DNA of 64,000 nt from JANRLF01 sp033762815 (GCA_033762815.1 JANRLF010000001.1:186001-250000), one strand, 5' to 3'; numbered from the stretch's first letter, positions 19,912 to 28,658 are shown. Numbers and translations are program-made. Notes: generated by a model from the letters alone, not told the origin.

Positions 19912-20806
19912 TTCTTAATAAATCTTCTATCCGTTTTTGCCAGGTAAACTGCTCATGCACCCTTTGGCAGCCAGCTTCCGCAATGGTTTTCCTAATGCCG
20001 TCACAGGCCAAATAGTAATCTATCTGCTCGGTTAAATGGTCCAAATCATGGAACACATCCAAATGCTGTTCGGGTGTAAAGTCTTTTTCAATACCCTGAT
20101 AGGCATGGCTTAGGCAGAAAGCACCACTGCCCATTATTCTCAATGGTCTTGCGCTAGTGTACCTTTCATAATTGAAATGGCTCAGGCTGATGGCAATTTT
20201 ACAGCTTCTATACACCATGGCTTCGCTTTGCGGCTGATGGTTCAGGTCTTCAACACCTTCGCCCCAACCAGTACCATATACCGCAAAGTTGGCATCATAC
20301 CGTTTCTTCAGATGAGCCACCATCTTTTTTCGGTAATTCGACAATGGGAAATAGCCTTTGTAATTATTGCCCATAAAAACAATATCGGCGCATGATATGG
20401 TAGGCCCATTAGGGATATAAACGTCGTTTTCGAAACCTATGTTTAGGTAGTCGGCCTTTAAGTCTTGGCTCCTCATGGTATGTACATCGGTCATATTGTT
20501 GAAGAGCGTAACGGAGAAATAAGGGGCAAGATCGATGTACCATTGCGGGATTGGATGCCGTACATCGCCTGTCCAGTTTACCTTTATGCCTGGTATGGCA
20601 AGTAGGGTTTCTTTAGTCACCAATCCAGGGCTTTGCAACTGCATAAAGGTAAGCTGCGGCTGGAAAACTGTTAAAGCCCGAAGGATATGCTGGTCCAGGT
20701 TGGCTCTATCTTTGGTCCAATCGATGGTATAGACGCTGCCTAATGTGGCCAATGCTTTGGCTTGTGCTCGTTGATGACTGCCCAATGCTATATGTAGTAT
20801 ATTCAT
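19898..20806 (-). CDS. CgeB-like glycosyltransferase (GT4-type), first of four in the particle region
   Basis: A 302-residue cytosolic protein resembling the CgeB/Glyco_trans_1_2 family. An N-terminal Rossmann half starts MNILHIALGSHQR, and the C-terminal half holds VYGTGWGEG and ERYTSARPLRIMGSGAFCLSH, the nucleotide-sugar-binding E-x7-E-like region. The family transfers a sugar from a nucleotide donor. It is the last gene of a minus-strand operon with overlapping starts and stops (ATGA at 20803-20806) that begins with a phage-type tail chaperone, so it may glycosylate a particle component or a surface receptor. Function beyond fold is inference. Confidence 0.75.
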   Translation of the reverse strand: MNILHIALGSHQRAQAKALATLGSVYTIDWTKDRANLDQHILRALTVFQPQLTFMQLQSPGLVTKETLLAIPGIKVNWTGDVRHPIPQWYIDLAPYFSVTLFNNMTDVHTMRSQDLKADYLNIGFENDVYIPNGPTISCADIVFMGNNYKGYFPLSNYRKKMVAHLKKRYDANFAVYGTGWGEGVEDLNHQPQSEAMVYRSCKIAISLSHFNYERYTSARPLRIMGSGAFCLSHAYQGIEKDFTPEQHLDVFHDLDHLTEQIDYYLACDGIRKTIAEAGCQRVHEQFTWQKRIEDLLRIIAT

Positions 20807-21420
20807 AAAAAGGATGGGGGAATGGTTTTGTAAGGTGGTGATATCGAATCAACCGTAAACCGGGCATAATTCCTGATGCCGCTGGCATGCCAATGGATAC
20901 TGCGGATGCTCTTGCTAGGGTTGGTAACATGATAACCTGCACTAGCTATTTCATATGCTATGCGATTGTCGCAGCCTGGCTTGCCCAAGTAGAAATCGCC
21001 TGCAATGTTTCTTATAGGCCTGCGGAATATCCAAGTATCTTGGCTGCATGCTGCCCCTGAGTATAGATGTATTTCTCCTTCATGGTATACATCCCAACGG
21101 GTGAGGGCAAAGCATTCGTTTTCTTTGATGCAAGTAGCCAATGTCAATGTTTCATCAAAATAGATATCGGTATTGCCGATAAGGCAGATAGTGGCATCAC
21201 TATCATTAGCCACCAGGAAAAAGTCGTTGTAAGTAGGCCTTTTAGTCCAATTTATGGCATTCAGCTTAGGGTGTTTGGGCACCGTCAATGCCGTTTCCAT
21301 CAATAGGTGGACCTTGTCTATCAACGGATTGTCCAAGTTTTTCTGTAGGCAGTAAAGGTATTCCTTTTGCCTGCGGCGAACCTTGTCCTGATACCAGCCC
21401 GTAAAATATTGTATGCTCAT
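20803..21420 (-). CDS. Putative glycosyltransferase (GT-A-like), second of four
   Basis: A 205-residue cytosolic protein. The DSDATICLIGNTDIYFDETL stretch places a TD-x-YFD motif where a GT-A DXD would lie, and WIFRRPIRNIAGDFYLGKPGCDN followed by SIHWHASGIRNY resembles the acceptor half of small GT2-like enzymes encoded by Bacteroidota and phage. Both ends overlap neighbours by ATGA: its start with the coiled-coil gene and its stop with the CgeB-like gene. The co-translation with phage-type genes is the main clue to its role. The family call is tentative. Confidence 0.6.
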   Translation of the reverse strand: MSIQYFTGWYQDKVRRRQKEYLYCLQKNLDNPLIDKVHLLMETALTVPKHPKLNAINWTKRPTYNDFFLVANDSDATICLIGNTDIYFDETLTLATCIKENECFALTRWDVYHEGEIHLYSGAACSQDTWIFRRPIRNIAGDFYLGKPGCDNRIAYEIASAGYHVTNPSKSIRSIHWHASGIRNYARFTVDSISPPYKTIPPSFL

Positions 21421-21896
21421 TGCTTGGCCAGTTTTTGAAGGATATTCACCATTTCCCGGAATAGGCTAATGCGCTCATCATCGCTGTTCATCCCTTGTTC
21501 GGTAAACTTGGTACAGATTGCTTTCAAAACTGCTTTCTCTTGCGGCGATGCTTGCTGTCCTTCTATGGCATCTTTTGCGGCGGCCAGCATATTGCCAAGA
21601 TGCTCTTCTATTTGCGCCAATTGCGTTTTGCGCATTTCCTGTTGTTTGCGCAGGTCCAGTTCAAATTCGCTCAAATACACTTGTTGCGAATGCAATTGTT
21701 CCGTATACATTATTTGCTCCTCCTGCTTTTTCATCCATAGCTCTTTGTACAGGAAGCGCTGTTCGGGCTGTTGTTCCGTACTTGCAAGCCCCAGGTACAA
21801 CTCTATGCCTTCTTTAATCAGCTCCAGCCGGGCTTCTATCAATTGTATCTTATGCCTGATATCGTCCAGGGCTTTTGGTAAATCGAGTCTTTGCAT
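21417..21896 (-). CDS. Coiled-coil protein of the tail-chaperone operon
   Basis: A 159-residue, almost entirely helical, charged protein without signal peptide. Long heptad stretches (RHKIQLIEARLELIKEGIEL and KQEEQIMYTEQLHSQQVYL) predict a coiled coil over most of its length. No known family is recognised. It lies 84 bp downstream of the tail assembly chaperone and its stop overlaps the next glycosyltransferase start, so it belongs to that operon. Possibilities are a small structural or scaffolding protein of the particle; a cytosolic regulator cannot be excluded. Confidence 0.6.
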   Translation of the reverse strand: MQRLDLPKALDDIRHKIQLIEARLELIKEGIELYLGLASTEQQPEQRFLYKELWMKKQEEQIMYTEQLHSQQVYLSEFELDLRKQQEMRKTQLAQIEEHLGNMLAAAKDAIEGQQASPQEKAVLKAICTKFTEQGMNSDDERISLFREMVNILQKLAKQ

Positions 21897-21979
21897 TTCT
21901 TAGGTTTTTTGAAAATAGAACCCCGTACCAGCCAATGCAGGCGGGCACCCATAAGGGTAATGGCTGGTACGGGGCGGAG

Positions 21980-22779
21980 TTAATGGTTTGTTTTTGCCAA
22001 GCGGTGCTGAAAATCGTTTTCTTCTTTTCTTCGGACGAGGTATTGGAAAACGGTCAATACATTTAAGCTTTTTATGTAATCGAAATGGACCAGTTGGCCT
22101 TCTGCAGCTGCCCACAGTAAGTTGTACCAACCAAAGTTGCCCAAGCGGCCTATGCCTGCACGCTGGCTTCGGGCATCATGGTCGCCTCTAAATAGCGGTT
22201 GATGCGTTTCAACCAAGTACTGGCGGAACGAGCTAAAAAAAAATATGCATTCATGGCTTTAACTAAGGGGAGCCGTCTCATGCTCGCAGCCCTTTCTGAT
22301 AGGGGCACATCGTCGATTGTTTCCCCTTCCTTCAAAAAGATGGTGGCCAACACATGGGGTACCAAATCCATGTTCCCTTGCATCAATTGTTCTGTTTGCA
22401 GTGCTTCCAATGCTTGTCCAAAAGTAGCGTTGCCCATAGGCACCGTTTTTTCCAACAGTTGTACATCGGTTGGTGCATGGTACCATTCACCTTCCAATTC
22501 GAAGGCCTTTAAGGGCACCGGTTCGGGTATTATGTTCAATTTTTCTATTGCCACAAACAAGCCGAAAACCATATCGGCATCTTTATCGCGAATGGTCTCC
22601 CAACCAGTCCAGAATTTTACGATGGCTTCTATGTATTCAGGGCACTTGTTCAGTATCTCCAAATAGGAGATATCCTCTTTGTTGGGGAATTGCGCTTCCA
22701 ATGTGGGTTGCCATTCTTTTATCAAATGGCAATAATTAAGGTATTGGCCAATAGTTATCTGTTGAATATCGAGCATCAT
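21980..22779 (-). CDS. Tail assembly chaperone, -1 frameshift fusion (GT-like)
   Basis: The predicted fusion uses residues 1-182 of the 209-residue frame and then, after a -1 shift at 22234-22240, 84 further residues to a stop at 21980-21982, for 266 residues in all. The shifted part contains LGNFGWYNLLWAAAEG, then FDYIKSLNVLTVFQYL, a helical pattern typical of the T-like domain of tail chaperones, whereas its own start would be a weak TTG in mid-domain. The -1 direction was checked codon by codon. In lambda and many siphophages the ratio of short to long product matters for tail assembly. Production of the fusion has not been shown. Confidence 0.65.
22150..22779 (-). CDS. Tail assembly chaperone, short form (G-like)
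   Basis: A 209-residue acidic, mostly helical protein without export signal. The layout, with FGLFVAIEKL in the first half, PHVLATIFLKEGE in the middle and a hydrophobic FFLARSA segment near the end, fits tail assembly chaperones of siphovirus-like phage in Bacteroidota, which bind the tape measure protein before tail assembly. The stronger evidence is structural: the downstream frame continues through a slippery site exactly as in lambda G/GT. The tape measure gene lies 19 kb away on the opposite strand, unlike in ordinary phage, where they are adjacent. Confidence 0.7.
   Translation of the reverse strand: MMLDIQQITIGQYLNYCHLIKEWQPTLEAQFPNKEDISYLEILNKCPEYIEAIVKFWTGWETIRDKDADMVFGLFVAIEKLNIIPEPVPLKAFELEGEWYHAPTDVQLLEKTVPMGNATFGQALEALQTEQLMQGNMDLVPHVLATIFLKEGETIDDVPLSERAASMRRLPLVKAMNAYFFLARSASTWLKRINRYLEATMMPEASVQA
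22234..22240 (-). promoter_or_regulatory. Programmed -1 ribosomal frameshift site (T TTT TTA)
   Basis: On the minus strand a run of nine T followed by A holds the heptamer T TTT TTA in the zero frame (codons 181-182, Phe-Leu), the same X XXY YYZ heptamer as the HIV-1 gag-pol site. The zero frame stops at 22150-22152; the -1 frame is open from upstream of the slip to 21980. Overlap of both frames after the slip is about 85 nt. I did not identify a definite downstream pseudoknot by eye. Confidence 0.65.
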
Positions 22780-22859
22780 CTAAGTTGCGTTTCAATAAAA
22801 GTATAAACTCAACTTATTATTATCAATACCAAAAGGAGTGTAATATAAATAGCAGTTAT

Positions 22860-23015
22860 TAACTGCTTGCTATTGAGTATTTTGTTTTTCCTCGCAAATA
22901 TTGCTTAAACAAAATGCCTATTGCGCTGTTAATACATTGAGACGGAAAGAGAATTCTACTGTTTCTGGTTTCATTTCGGGAGAGTACCCCCACCGCAAGG
23001 TGGGGGCATTTTTTT
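22860..23015 (+). ncRNA. Possible small RNA or leader upstream of trxA
   Basis: A 150-bp stretch with no supported gene ends in a strong plus-strand intrinsic terminator, although no plus-strand gene precedes it: everything upstream to 19.9 kb is on the minus strand. A terminator with nothing to terminate suggests a short independent transcript. An in-frame upstream extension of trxA through it is unlikely because the trxA promoter lies after it. No known RNA family is recognised and the transcript's 5' end is unknown. Confidence 0.3.
22987..23015 (+). terminator. Intrinsic terminator upstream of trxA
   Basis: Perfect 8-bp stem CCCCCACC / GGTGGGGG closed by a GCAA tetraloop, followed after CA by seven T. 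Orientation is plus strand. Confidence 0.8.
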
Positions 23016-23020
23016 ATCAC

Positions 23021-23051
23021 TTTGTCACAAGCCCGTTTCTTTTTAGATTTG
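23021..23051 (+). promoter_or_regulatory. Bacteroidota-type promoter of trxA
   Basis: TTTG at 23021-23024, a 19-bp spacer, and TAGATTTG at 23044-23051, an exact match to the Bacteroidota primary-sigma -33/-7 consensus (TTTG and TAnnTTTG). It lies between the terminator and trxA, leaving a 5' leader of about 60 nt. Confidence 0.75.
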
Positions 23052-23116
23052 AACTTTCCCCAACCATTAGCGTTAAGGACATTGTAACAATAACCATCAA
23101 CATAAAAATTAAAATA

Positions 23117-23434
23117 ATGGCTGTACAACTCACCGATGCGAACTTCGAGACCGAAGTGCTGAAATCAGACAAAGTATCCGTAATTGACTTTTGGGCCGAA
23201 TGGTGCGGACCTTGCCGAGTAATTGCCCCCTCCATTGAAGAACTTGCCAAAGAATATGAAGGCAAGGCCATTGTGGGCAAAGTGAATGTGGACGACAACT
23301 CAGAAGTAAGTTCCAAATATGGTATCCGCAATATCCCAACGGTATTGTTTATCAAGAATGGCCAGGTGGTTGACAAACAAGTAGGCGCCGTGCCAAAGAG
23401 CGTTTTGGAAGAGAAATTGAAAGCCCATTTGTAA
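23117..23434 (+). CDS. trxA: Thioredoxin
   Basis: A 105-residue cytosolic thioredoxin with the redox motif WCGPC (C30, C33), preceded by VIDFWAEW and followed by the cis-proline segment IRNIPTVLFIKNG. The start at 23117 gives the standard length; an in-frame extension upstream crosses a terminator and the promoter and is rejected. It has its own promoter and terminator, so it is monocistronic. It reduces disulfides of ribonucleotide reductase, peroxiredoxins and other proteins. Confidence 0.97.
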   Translation: MAVQLTDANFETEVLKSDKVSVIDFWAEWCGPCRVIAPSIEELAKEYEGKAIVGKVNVDDNSEVSSKYGIRNIPTVLFIKNGQVVDKQVGAVPKSVLEEKLKAHL

Positions 23435-23460
23435 ACGAGTTAAAGGCACCAGCAAAAAAG

Positions 23461-23491
23461 AGCGCCACCCAATCGAGTGGCGCTTTTTTTT
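23461..23491. terminator. Bidirectional terminator between trxA and the collagen-like gene
   Basis: Stem AGCGCCAC / GTGGCGCT with an 8-nt loop, eight T on the plus-strand side and an A-rich tract before it. It can serve trxA (plus) and the convergent collagen-like gene (minus). Confidence 0.85.
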
Positions 23492-23510
23492 ATTGATGCT
23501 TTGCTACAAT

Positions 23511-26500
23511 TTACTTTTTCTTAGTTTCTAACTCCTTTTTTGCAGGGTTTGTGCTAGGCAAATTAGGCTCAAGTAGTTCAAATCTGGCGTCGGCATTTTT
23601 TGATACCCTACCGTTATCCATTTTTTCATCGGCCCTGTTACAAGTAACTGTCCATTGGAAATCGACAGTAGAAGTACCGTTATCCAATTCCACCACATCA
23701 AAGCCAGTGGCGGTTTTATTGGTAATGAAAACGCCTTTGCAGTCGCCTTCCAACTGTACGAAAGCCCTCAAAGGGTGCTGCGCATCAACAAGAATATTTT
23801 TGCTGAAATTAGGGTCGAGTTCAATATGGGCATACCCATTTACCAATCGTCCTTGTCCATAGTCCTGAAAATATATTTCCGGTGTTTCAGGTGCGTGCAT
23901 CACCACTTCGCGGCCACTGGTATCTTTTACTACCGTGGAGACTGTTCCACTACCCAGTATTTTATATTGGAGTGCACCGCTCCAATAATTGACCCGAACG
24001 ATAGTAGAGAATTGATCGGTATAAAGTGCCTGGCCTACACCCCCTGTGGTAGATCTGGCGTAAGCACCCGTTGCGGTGCCTGTAAATGCACCGCCACTAC
24101 CCGCTGTTAAAACGGATGCCCCACCGTTATTACCAGCACCAACTATACCGGTACCGCTAGTATTATTGTTTTGTGCCCATATCCCAGCTGCCAGTGCTCC
24201 AGCTTGGATACTAACACCCACAACGCCCGCACCGTCACCAGTGCCAGATGCTGCTGTATTGAAACCCCATATAGCATCATTGACGTTCACTGTATTTTCA
24301 GCAAAAGCAGAAATACTACTGCCGGAAACTATATGCAATGGGTAGGTAGGGCCTGTAATACCTATACCCACACCTGTACCATTATCGTACATAATTGAAT
24401 TACCTCCGGTGGTGGCACTGGTAAATTTGATTACATAATTGGTGGTACCATTAATATTGGCAGCGCCCGTTGCACCAGTAGCCCCTTGGGAACCAGCAGG
24501 ACCTTGTGGGCCAGTAGCACCTGTCAAACCCTGGATACCTTGCGGACCTTGTGCCCCAGTTGGGCCAATAGGACCTTGAGCACCCGTTGCACCGGTGTTG
24601 CCTGTATTTCCTGTAGGACCAGCAGGACCTTGTGGGCCAGTGGCACCCGTCAAACCTTGGATACCTTGCGGGCCTTGTGCCCCAGTTGGGCCAATGGGTC
24701 CTTGAGCACCCGTTGCACCGGTGTTGCCTGTATTTCCTGTAGCACCTGCAGGACCTTGTGGGCCAGTGGCACCCGTCAAGCCTTGAATACCTTGTGGGCC
24801 TTGTGCCCCAGTAGGACCAATGGGTCCTTGAGCACCGGTTGCCCCATCAGCGCCAGTGGCACCCGTCAAACCTTGTATACCTTGCGGGCCTTGTGCCCCA
24901 GTAGGGCCGATAGGACCTTGTGCTCCAGTTGCACCATCAGCACCAGTGGCGCCAGTAGCCCCCGTCAAACCTTGTATACCTTGCGGGCCTTGTGCCCCAG
25001 TAGGACCGATGGGACCTTGTGCTCCAGTGGCTCCGTCAGCACCTGTTGCTCCAGTTGGACCTTGTGGTCCTGCTGCACCGGTAGCACCATCAGCACCCGT
25101 TGCTCCTGTGGAGCCTTGTGGACCTTGTGCTCCAGTTGCTCCATCAGCACCTGTGGCACCAGTGGCTCCTGTCAAACCTTGAATACCTTGCGGGCCTTGT
25201 GCCCCAGTAGGGCCGATTGGTCCTTGAGCTCCAGTTGCTCCATCGGCACCCGTTGCGCCGGTTGCTCCAGTCAAACCTTGAATACCTTGTGGACCCTGTG
25301 AACCAGTAGGGCCAATAGGACCTTGTGCTCCGATTGCCCCATCGGCACCCGTAGCGCCCGTAGCACCCGTCAAACCTTGTATACCTTGTGGGCCTTGAGC
25401 ACCAGTGGGGCCGATAGGACCTTGTGCTCCGGTTGCACCATCAGCACCCGTTGCGCCAGTGGCTCCTGTCAAACCTTGAATACCTTGTGGTCCTTGAGCA
25501 CCGGTTGCACCATCAGCACCTGTCGCTCCTGTTGGGCCTTGTGGACCTACCGCACCGTCGGCACCTGTTGCTCCGGTTGGACCTTGTGGACCTACCGCAC
25601 CATCGGCACCCGTTGCACCAGTCGGACCTTGTGGACCTACCGCACCTGTTGCTCCGGTTAGGCCTTGTGGACCTACCGCACCATCGGCACCTGTTGCTCC
25701 GGTTGGACCTTGTGGTCCTGCTGCACCATCAGCACCGGTTGCACCTGTGGCACCAGTCAAACCTTGAATACCTTGTGGACCTACCGCACCGTCAGCACCT
25801 GTGGCTCCCGTTGGACCTTGTGGACCTACCGAACCATCAGCACCAGTTGCACCCGTTGGACCTTGCGGACCTACTGCTCCATCAGCACCAGTTGCACCCG
25901 TTGGACCTTGCGGACCTACAGCACCGTCAGCACCTGTTGCGCCAGTGGGGCCTTGTGGCCCTACCGCACCGTCAGCACCTGTTGCGCCAGTGGGGCCTTG
26001 TGGCCCTACAGCACCATCTGCACCTGTGGCACCAGTCGGGCCTTGAGGGCCTACAGCACCGTCAGCACCCGTGGCACCAGTCGGACCTTGTGGACCTACA
26101 GCACCATCGGCACCAGTTGCGCCCGTTGGACCCTGTGGACCTACAGCACCGTCAGCACCTGTGGCACCCGTTGGGCCTTGCGGGCCTACCGCACCATCGG
26201 CACCCGTGGCGCCAGTGGGACCTTGAGCACCGGTTGCCCCGTCAGCACCTGTAGCACCAGCTGGACCTTGTGGACCTACCGCACCATCTGCTCCTGTCGC
26301 TCCTGTTGGGCCTTGTGGGCCTACCGCACCGTCTGCTCCCGTGGCTCCTGTCGGACCTTGTGGGCCTACCGCACCATCAGCACCTGTGGCACCTGTCGGA
26401 CCTTGCGGACCTACTGTACCATCGGCACCGGTTGCTCCGGTTGGACCTTGTGGGCCTACTGCACCATCAGCACCTGTTGGACCTTGTGGGCCTACCGCAC

Positions 26501-28658
26501 CGTCTGCACCTGTGGCACCAGCTGGACCTTGCGGACCTACCGCACCATCGGCACCTGTTGCTCCAGTCGGACCTTGTGGACCTACCGCACCGTCGGCGCC
26601 TGTTGGACCTTGTGGACCTACCGCACCATCGGCACCCGTTGCGCCTGTTGGACCTTGTGGTCCGACTGCACCGTCAGCACCTGTGGCGCCAGTGGGGCCT
26701 TGTGGTCCTGCTGCACCGTCTGCTCCTGTCGCTCCAGTCGGGCCTTGCGGGCCTACCGCACCATCGGCACCAGTGGCACCCGTTGGTCCTTGAGCACCGG
26801 TTGCTCCATCAGCTCCCGTTGCGCCAGTGGCCCCTGTCAAACCCTGAATACCTTGTGGGCCAATTGCACCGTCTGCACCCGTTGCGCCAGTGGCACCCGT
26901 CAAACCTTGAATACCTTGCGGGCCTACCGCACCATCAGCACCTGTGGCGCCAGTCGGACCTGCAGCACCATCAGCACCCGTTGCGCCAGTCAAACCTTGA
27001 ATACCTTGTGGGCCCACTGCACCATCAGCACCCGTTACACCCGTTGGGCCTTGAGGGCCTACAGCACCATCGGCACCAGTGGCGCCAGTCGGGCCTTGTG
27101 GACCTGCGACACCATCAGCACCGGTTGCGCCTGTGGCACCAGTCAAACCTTGAATACCTTGTGGGCCTACTGCACCATCGGCACCGGTTGCACCAGTCGG
27201 ACCTTGTGGGCCTACCGCACCATCGGCACCCGTTGCTCCTGTTGGGCCTTGCGGACCAGTAACACCTTGTGCTCCAGTAGCCCCAGTAGCTCCTTGAATA
27301 CCTTGAAGTCCCGTTGCCCCAGTTAAACCTTGCTGACCCTGAGGACCAGTTGCGCCCTGTACACCTTGTGGACCTTGCGGCCCTTGGGCACCAGTGGCAC
27401 CAGTGGCACCCGTCAAACCTTGAATACCTTGCGGACCCTGCAAACCTTGAGGGCCTTGTACACCAGTAGCTCCTGTCGGACCTTGAATACCGGTAGCACC
27501 TACCGCCCCTTGCGGGCCTTGTGGTCCAGTAGCACCTGTGTTACCAGTAGCCCCAGTAGCACCTGTCAAACCTTGTGGCCCCTGGACACCCTGTGGACCT
27601 TGTGCCCCTGTAGCACCTGTGGCGCCCGTGGGACCGGTTAAGCCTTGAGCGCCCTGCAAACCTTGCGGTCCTTGTGGGCCTTGTGGGCCAGCTACTCCTT
27701 GCGGTCCTTGTAAACCCTGAAGGCCCTGTGGCCCTTGGGGGCCTTGTGGACCTTGCGGTCCTGCCGCACCGGGTATGCCCTGCAAACCTTGCGGCCCTTG
27801 GGCTCCTTGTGGCCCTGTGGGTCCTACTGGCCCTTGTGGCCCTACCGTTCCAGGAATGGTAATGGTATTGCCATTGCTAATGGTAAGCTCTACATTATTA
27901 CCCACCACTTGCGAGCTTAAGGTTTGATTATCCGTATTGTCCAAATAAGGACTCAAGTCAATACTGTTTCCTGATGAAATGACTAGCTGATTGTTGATTA
28001 CCGCCAAGGTCTGGTTGTTGACATCATCAGGGGCTGCTACCCATTGGGTACCGTTCCATTTCAAGATTTCCCCTGCAACGGGCGTGGCATTTACATCCAA
28101 CAAATCATTCAACACATTATCCCCTAAGTCGTCTGCTTTGTAATCAATAGTCACCACAAATGAGTTGCCTGCTTCCACTATAGTGAGTTCATTGGTAGTC
28201 GGATTGAAAGACACACTGCCGATGGTTTCATTTCCGGAATTGTTGTCTCCATCACTGCCTGCACTTTGTGCAAACAATGCATAGGGTACGGAGTAAAGCT
28301 TGGTCAAACTAATTTCCGTGAAGTTGGTGCCCCCTGTGGGATCCATTTCAATTTTTACCCACTTTTCGCCGGTTGACCAGGGTATGGAGCTGAAACTCCC
28401 TAAGTCAACAATACCTTCACCTAAGGTTAAGGTAAAAAGACCGTATTGGTTAGTACCTGTCTTGAATGTTTCCTGATAGGCCATCGCCCCGTTATTCGAG
28501 CTATCGATAATGCTGACCCTTACATTAATGTTTTGTGTGACCAGCACTTGGCCTGATGCATCTCGAGCAACGGCTTGGTACTTGATGCCCTGCGGGACTT
28601 GTGCTTGTGCAGAGAAGCACAATAGCATCAATAGCAGTAAATACAAGGTATTTTTCAT
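23511..28658 (-). CDS. Giant secreted collagen-like (Gly-X-Y) protein
   Basis: A 1715-residue exported protein. After a signal peptide (cleavage near SAQAQ), an N-terminal domain (about 20-265) begins VPQGIKYQAVARDASGQVL, a type seen in front of collagen-like or tail-fibre-like segments in Bacteroidota. Residues about 268-1395 are Gly-X-Y triplets, dominated by units of the kind GPQGPTGATGADGAV with Thr at Y. The C-terminal ~320 residues (from NINGTTNYVIKF) form a globular, Gly-rich then beta-rich head ending KKELETKKK; no T9SS sorting domain is recognised. It likely forms a trimeric rod with heads, on the cell surface. It ends at a shared terminator with trxA. A role as a fibre of the particle is speculative, as it has a signal peptide. 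Confidence 0.93.
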   Translation of the reverse strand: MKNTLYLLLLMLLCFSAQAQVPQGIKYQAVARDASGQVLVTQNINVRVSIIDSSNNGAMAYQETFKTGTNQYGLFTLTLGEGIVDLGSFSSIPWSTGEKWVKIEMDPTGGTNFTEISLTKLYSVPYALFAQSAGSDGDNNSGNETIGSVSFNPTTNELTIVEAGNSFVVTIDYKADDLGDNVLNDLLDVNATPVAGEILKWNGTQWVAAPDDVNNQTLAVINNQLVISSGNSIDLSPYLDNTDNQTLSSQVVGNNVELTISNGNTITIPGTVGPQGPVGPTGPQGAQGPQGLQGIPGAAGPQGPQGPQGPQGLQGLQGPQGVAGPQGPQGPQGLQGAQGLTGPTGATGATGAQGPQGVQGPQGLTGATGATGNTGATGPQGPQGAVGATGIQGPTGATGVQGPQGLQGPQGIQGLTGATGATGAQGPQGPQGVQGATGPQGQQGLTGATGLQGIQGATGATGAQGVTGPQGPTGATGADGAVGPQGPTGATGADGAVGPQGIQGLTGATGATGADGVAGPQGPTGATGADGAVGPQGPTGVTGADGAVGPQGIQGLTGATGADGAAGPTGATGADGAVGPQGIQGLTGATGATGADGAIGPQGIQGLTGATGATGADGATGAQGPTGATGADGAVGPQGPTGATGADGAAGPQGPTGATGADGAVGPQGPTGATGADGAVGPQGPTGADGAVGPQGPTGATGADGAVGPQGPAGATGADGAVGPQGPTGADGAVGPQGPTGATGADGTVGPQGPTGATGADGAVGPQGPTGATGADGAVGPQGPTGATGADGAVGPQGPAGATGADGATGAQGPTGATGADGAVGPQGPTGATGADGAVGPQGPTGATGADGAVGPQGPTGATGADGAVGPQGPTGATGADGAVGPQGPTGATGADGAVGPQGPTGATGADGAVGPQGPTGATGADGAVGPQGPTGATGADGSVGPQGPTGATGADGAVGPQGIQGLTGATGATGADGAAGPQGPTGATGADGAVGPQGLTGATGAVGPQGPTGATGADGAVGPQGPTGATGADGAVGPQGPTGATGADGATGAQGPQGIQGLTGATGATGADGATGAQGPIGPTGAQGPQGIQGLTGATGATGADGAIGAQGPIGPTGSQGPQGIQGLTGATGATGADGATGAQGPIGPTGAQGPQGIQGLTGATGATGADGATGAQGPQGSTGATGADGATGAAGPQGPTGATGADGATGAQGPIGPTGAQGPQGIQGLTGATGATGADGATGAQGPIGPTGAQGPQGIQGLTGATGADGATGAQGPIGPTGAQGPQGIQGLTGATGPQGPAGATGNTGNTGATGAQGPIGPTGAQGPQGIQGLTGATGPQGPAGPTGNTGNTGATGAQGPIGPTGAQGPQGIQGLTGATGPQGPAGSQGATGATGAANINGTTNYVIKFTSATTGGNSIMYDNGTGVGIGITGPTYPLHIVSGSSISAFAENTVNVNDAIWGFNTAASGTGDGAGVVGVSIQAGALAAGIWAQNNNTSGTGIVGAGNNGGASVLTAGSGGAFTGTATGAYARSTTGGVGQALYTDQFSTIVRVNYWSGALQYKILGSGTVSTVVKDTSGREVVMHAPETPEIYFQDYGQGRLVNGYAHIELDPNFSKNILVDAQHPLRAFVQLEGDCKGVFITNKTATGFDVVELDNGTSTVDFQWTVTCNRADEKMDNGRVSKNADARFELLEPNLPSTNPAKKELETKKK
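24460..27850 (-). repeat. Imperfect tandem repeats coding Gly-X-Y (main unit 45 bp)
   Basis: About 3.4 kb of degenerate tandem repeats in the collagen-like gene. The commonest period is 45 bp (15 residues, five triplets), with 36-, 54- and 63-bp variants, including the IQGLTGATGATGADGA type. The repeats preserve frame and glycine spacing, while synonymous bases vary between copies, so they are not a fresh expansion. They create long, meaningless open frames on the other strand. The number of units is likely to vary among strains and the region is prone to assembly collapse. Ends are approximate. Confidence 0.9.

Noticed and set aside
21900..22130. A 76-codon minus-strand ORF between the chaperone and the coiled-coil gene
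   Set aside because: It overlaps the -1 frame of the chaperone fusion, is Pro/Lys/Arg-rich and lacks any family-like pattern, while the -1 frame is better supported.
22901..23116. In-frame upstream extension of trxA to 22901
   Set aside because: It would run through an intrinsic terminator and the trxA promoter and lengthen thioredoxin by 72 residues with no homology; ATG 23117 gives the standard length.
24486..27642. Long open frames on the plus strand (up to 553 codons) opposite the collagen-like gene
   Set aside because: They mirror the Gly-X-Y repeats: low-complexity, Cys/Thr/Ser- or Leu/Gln/His-rich translations with no signal or domain. The minus-strand frame has signal peptide and triplet pattern, so the plus-strand frames are shadows.
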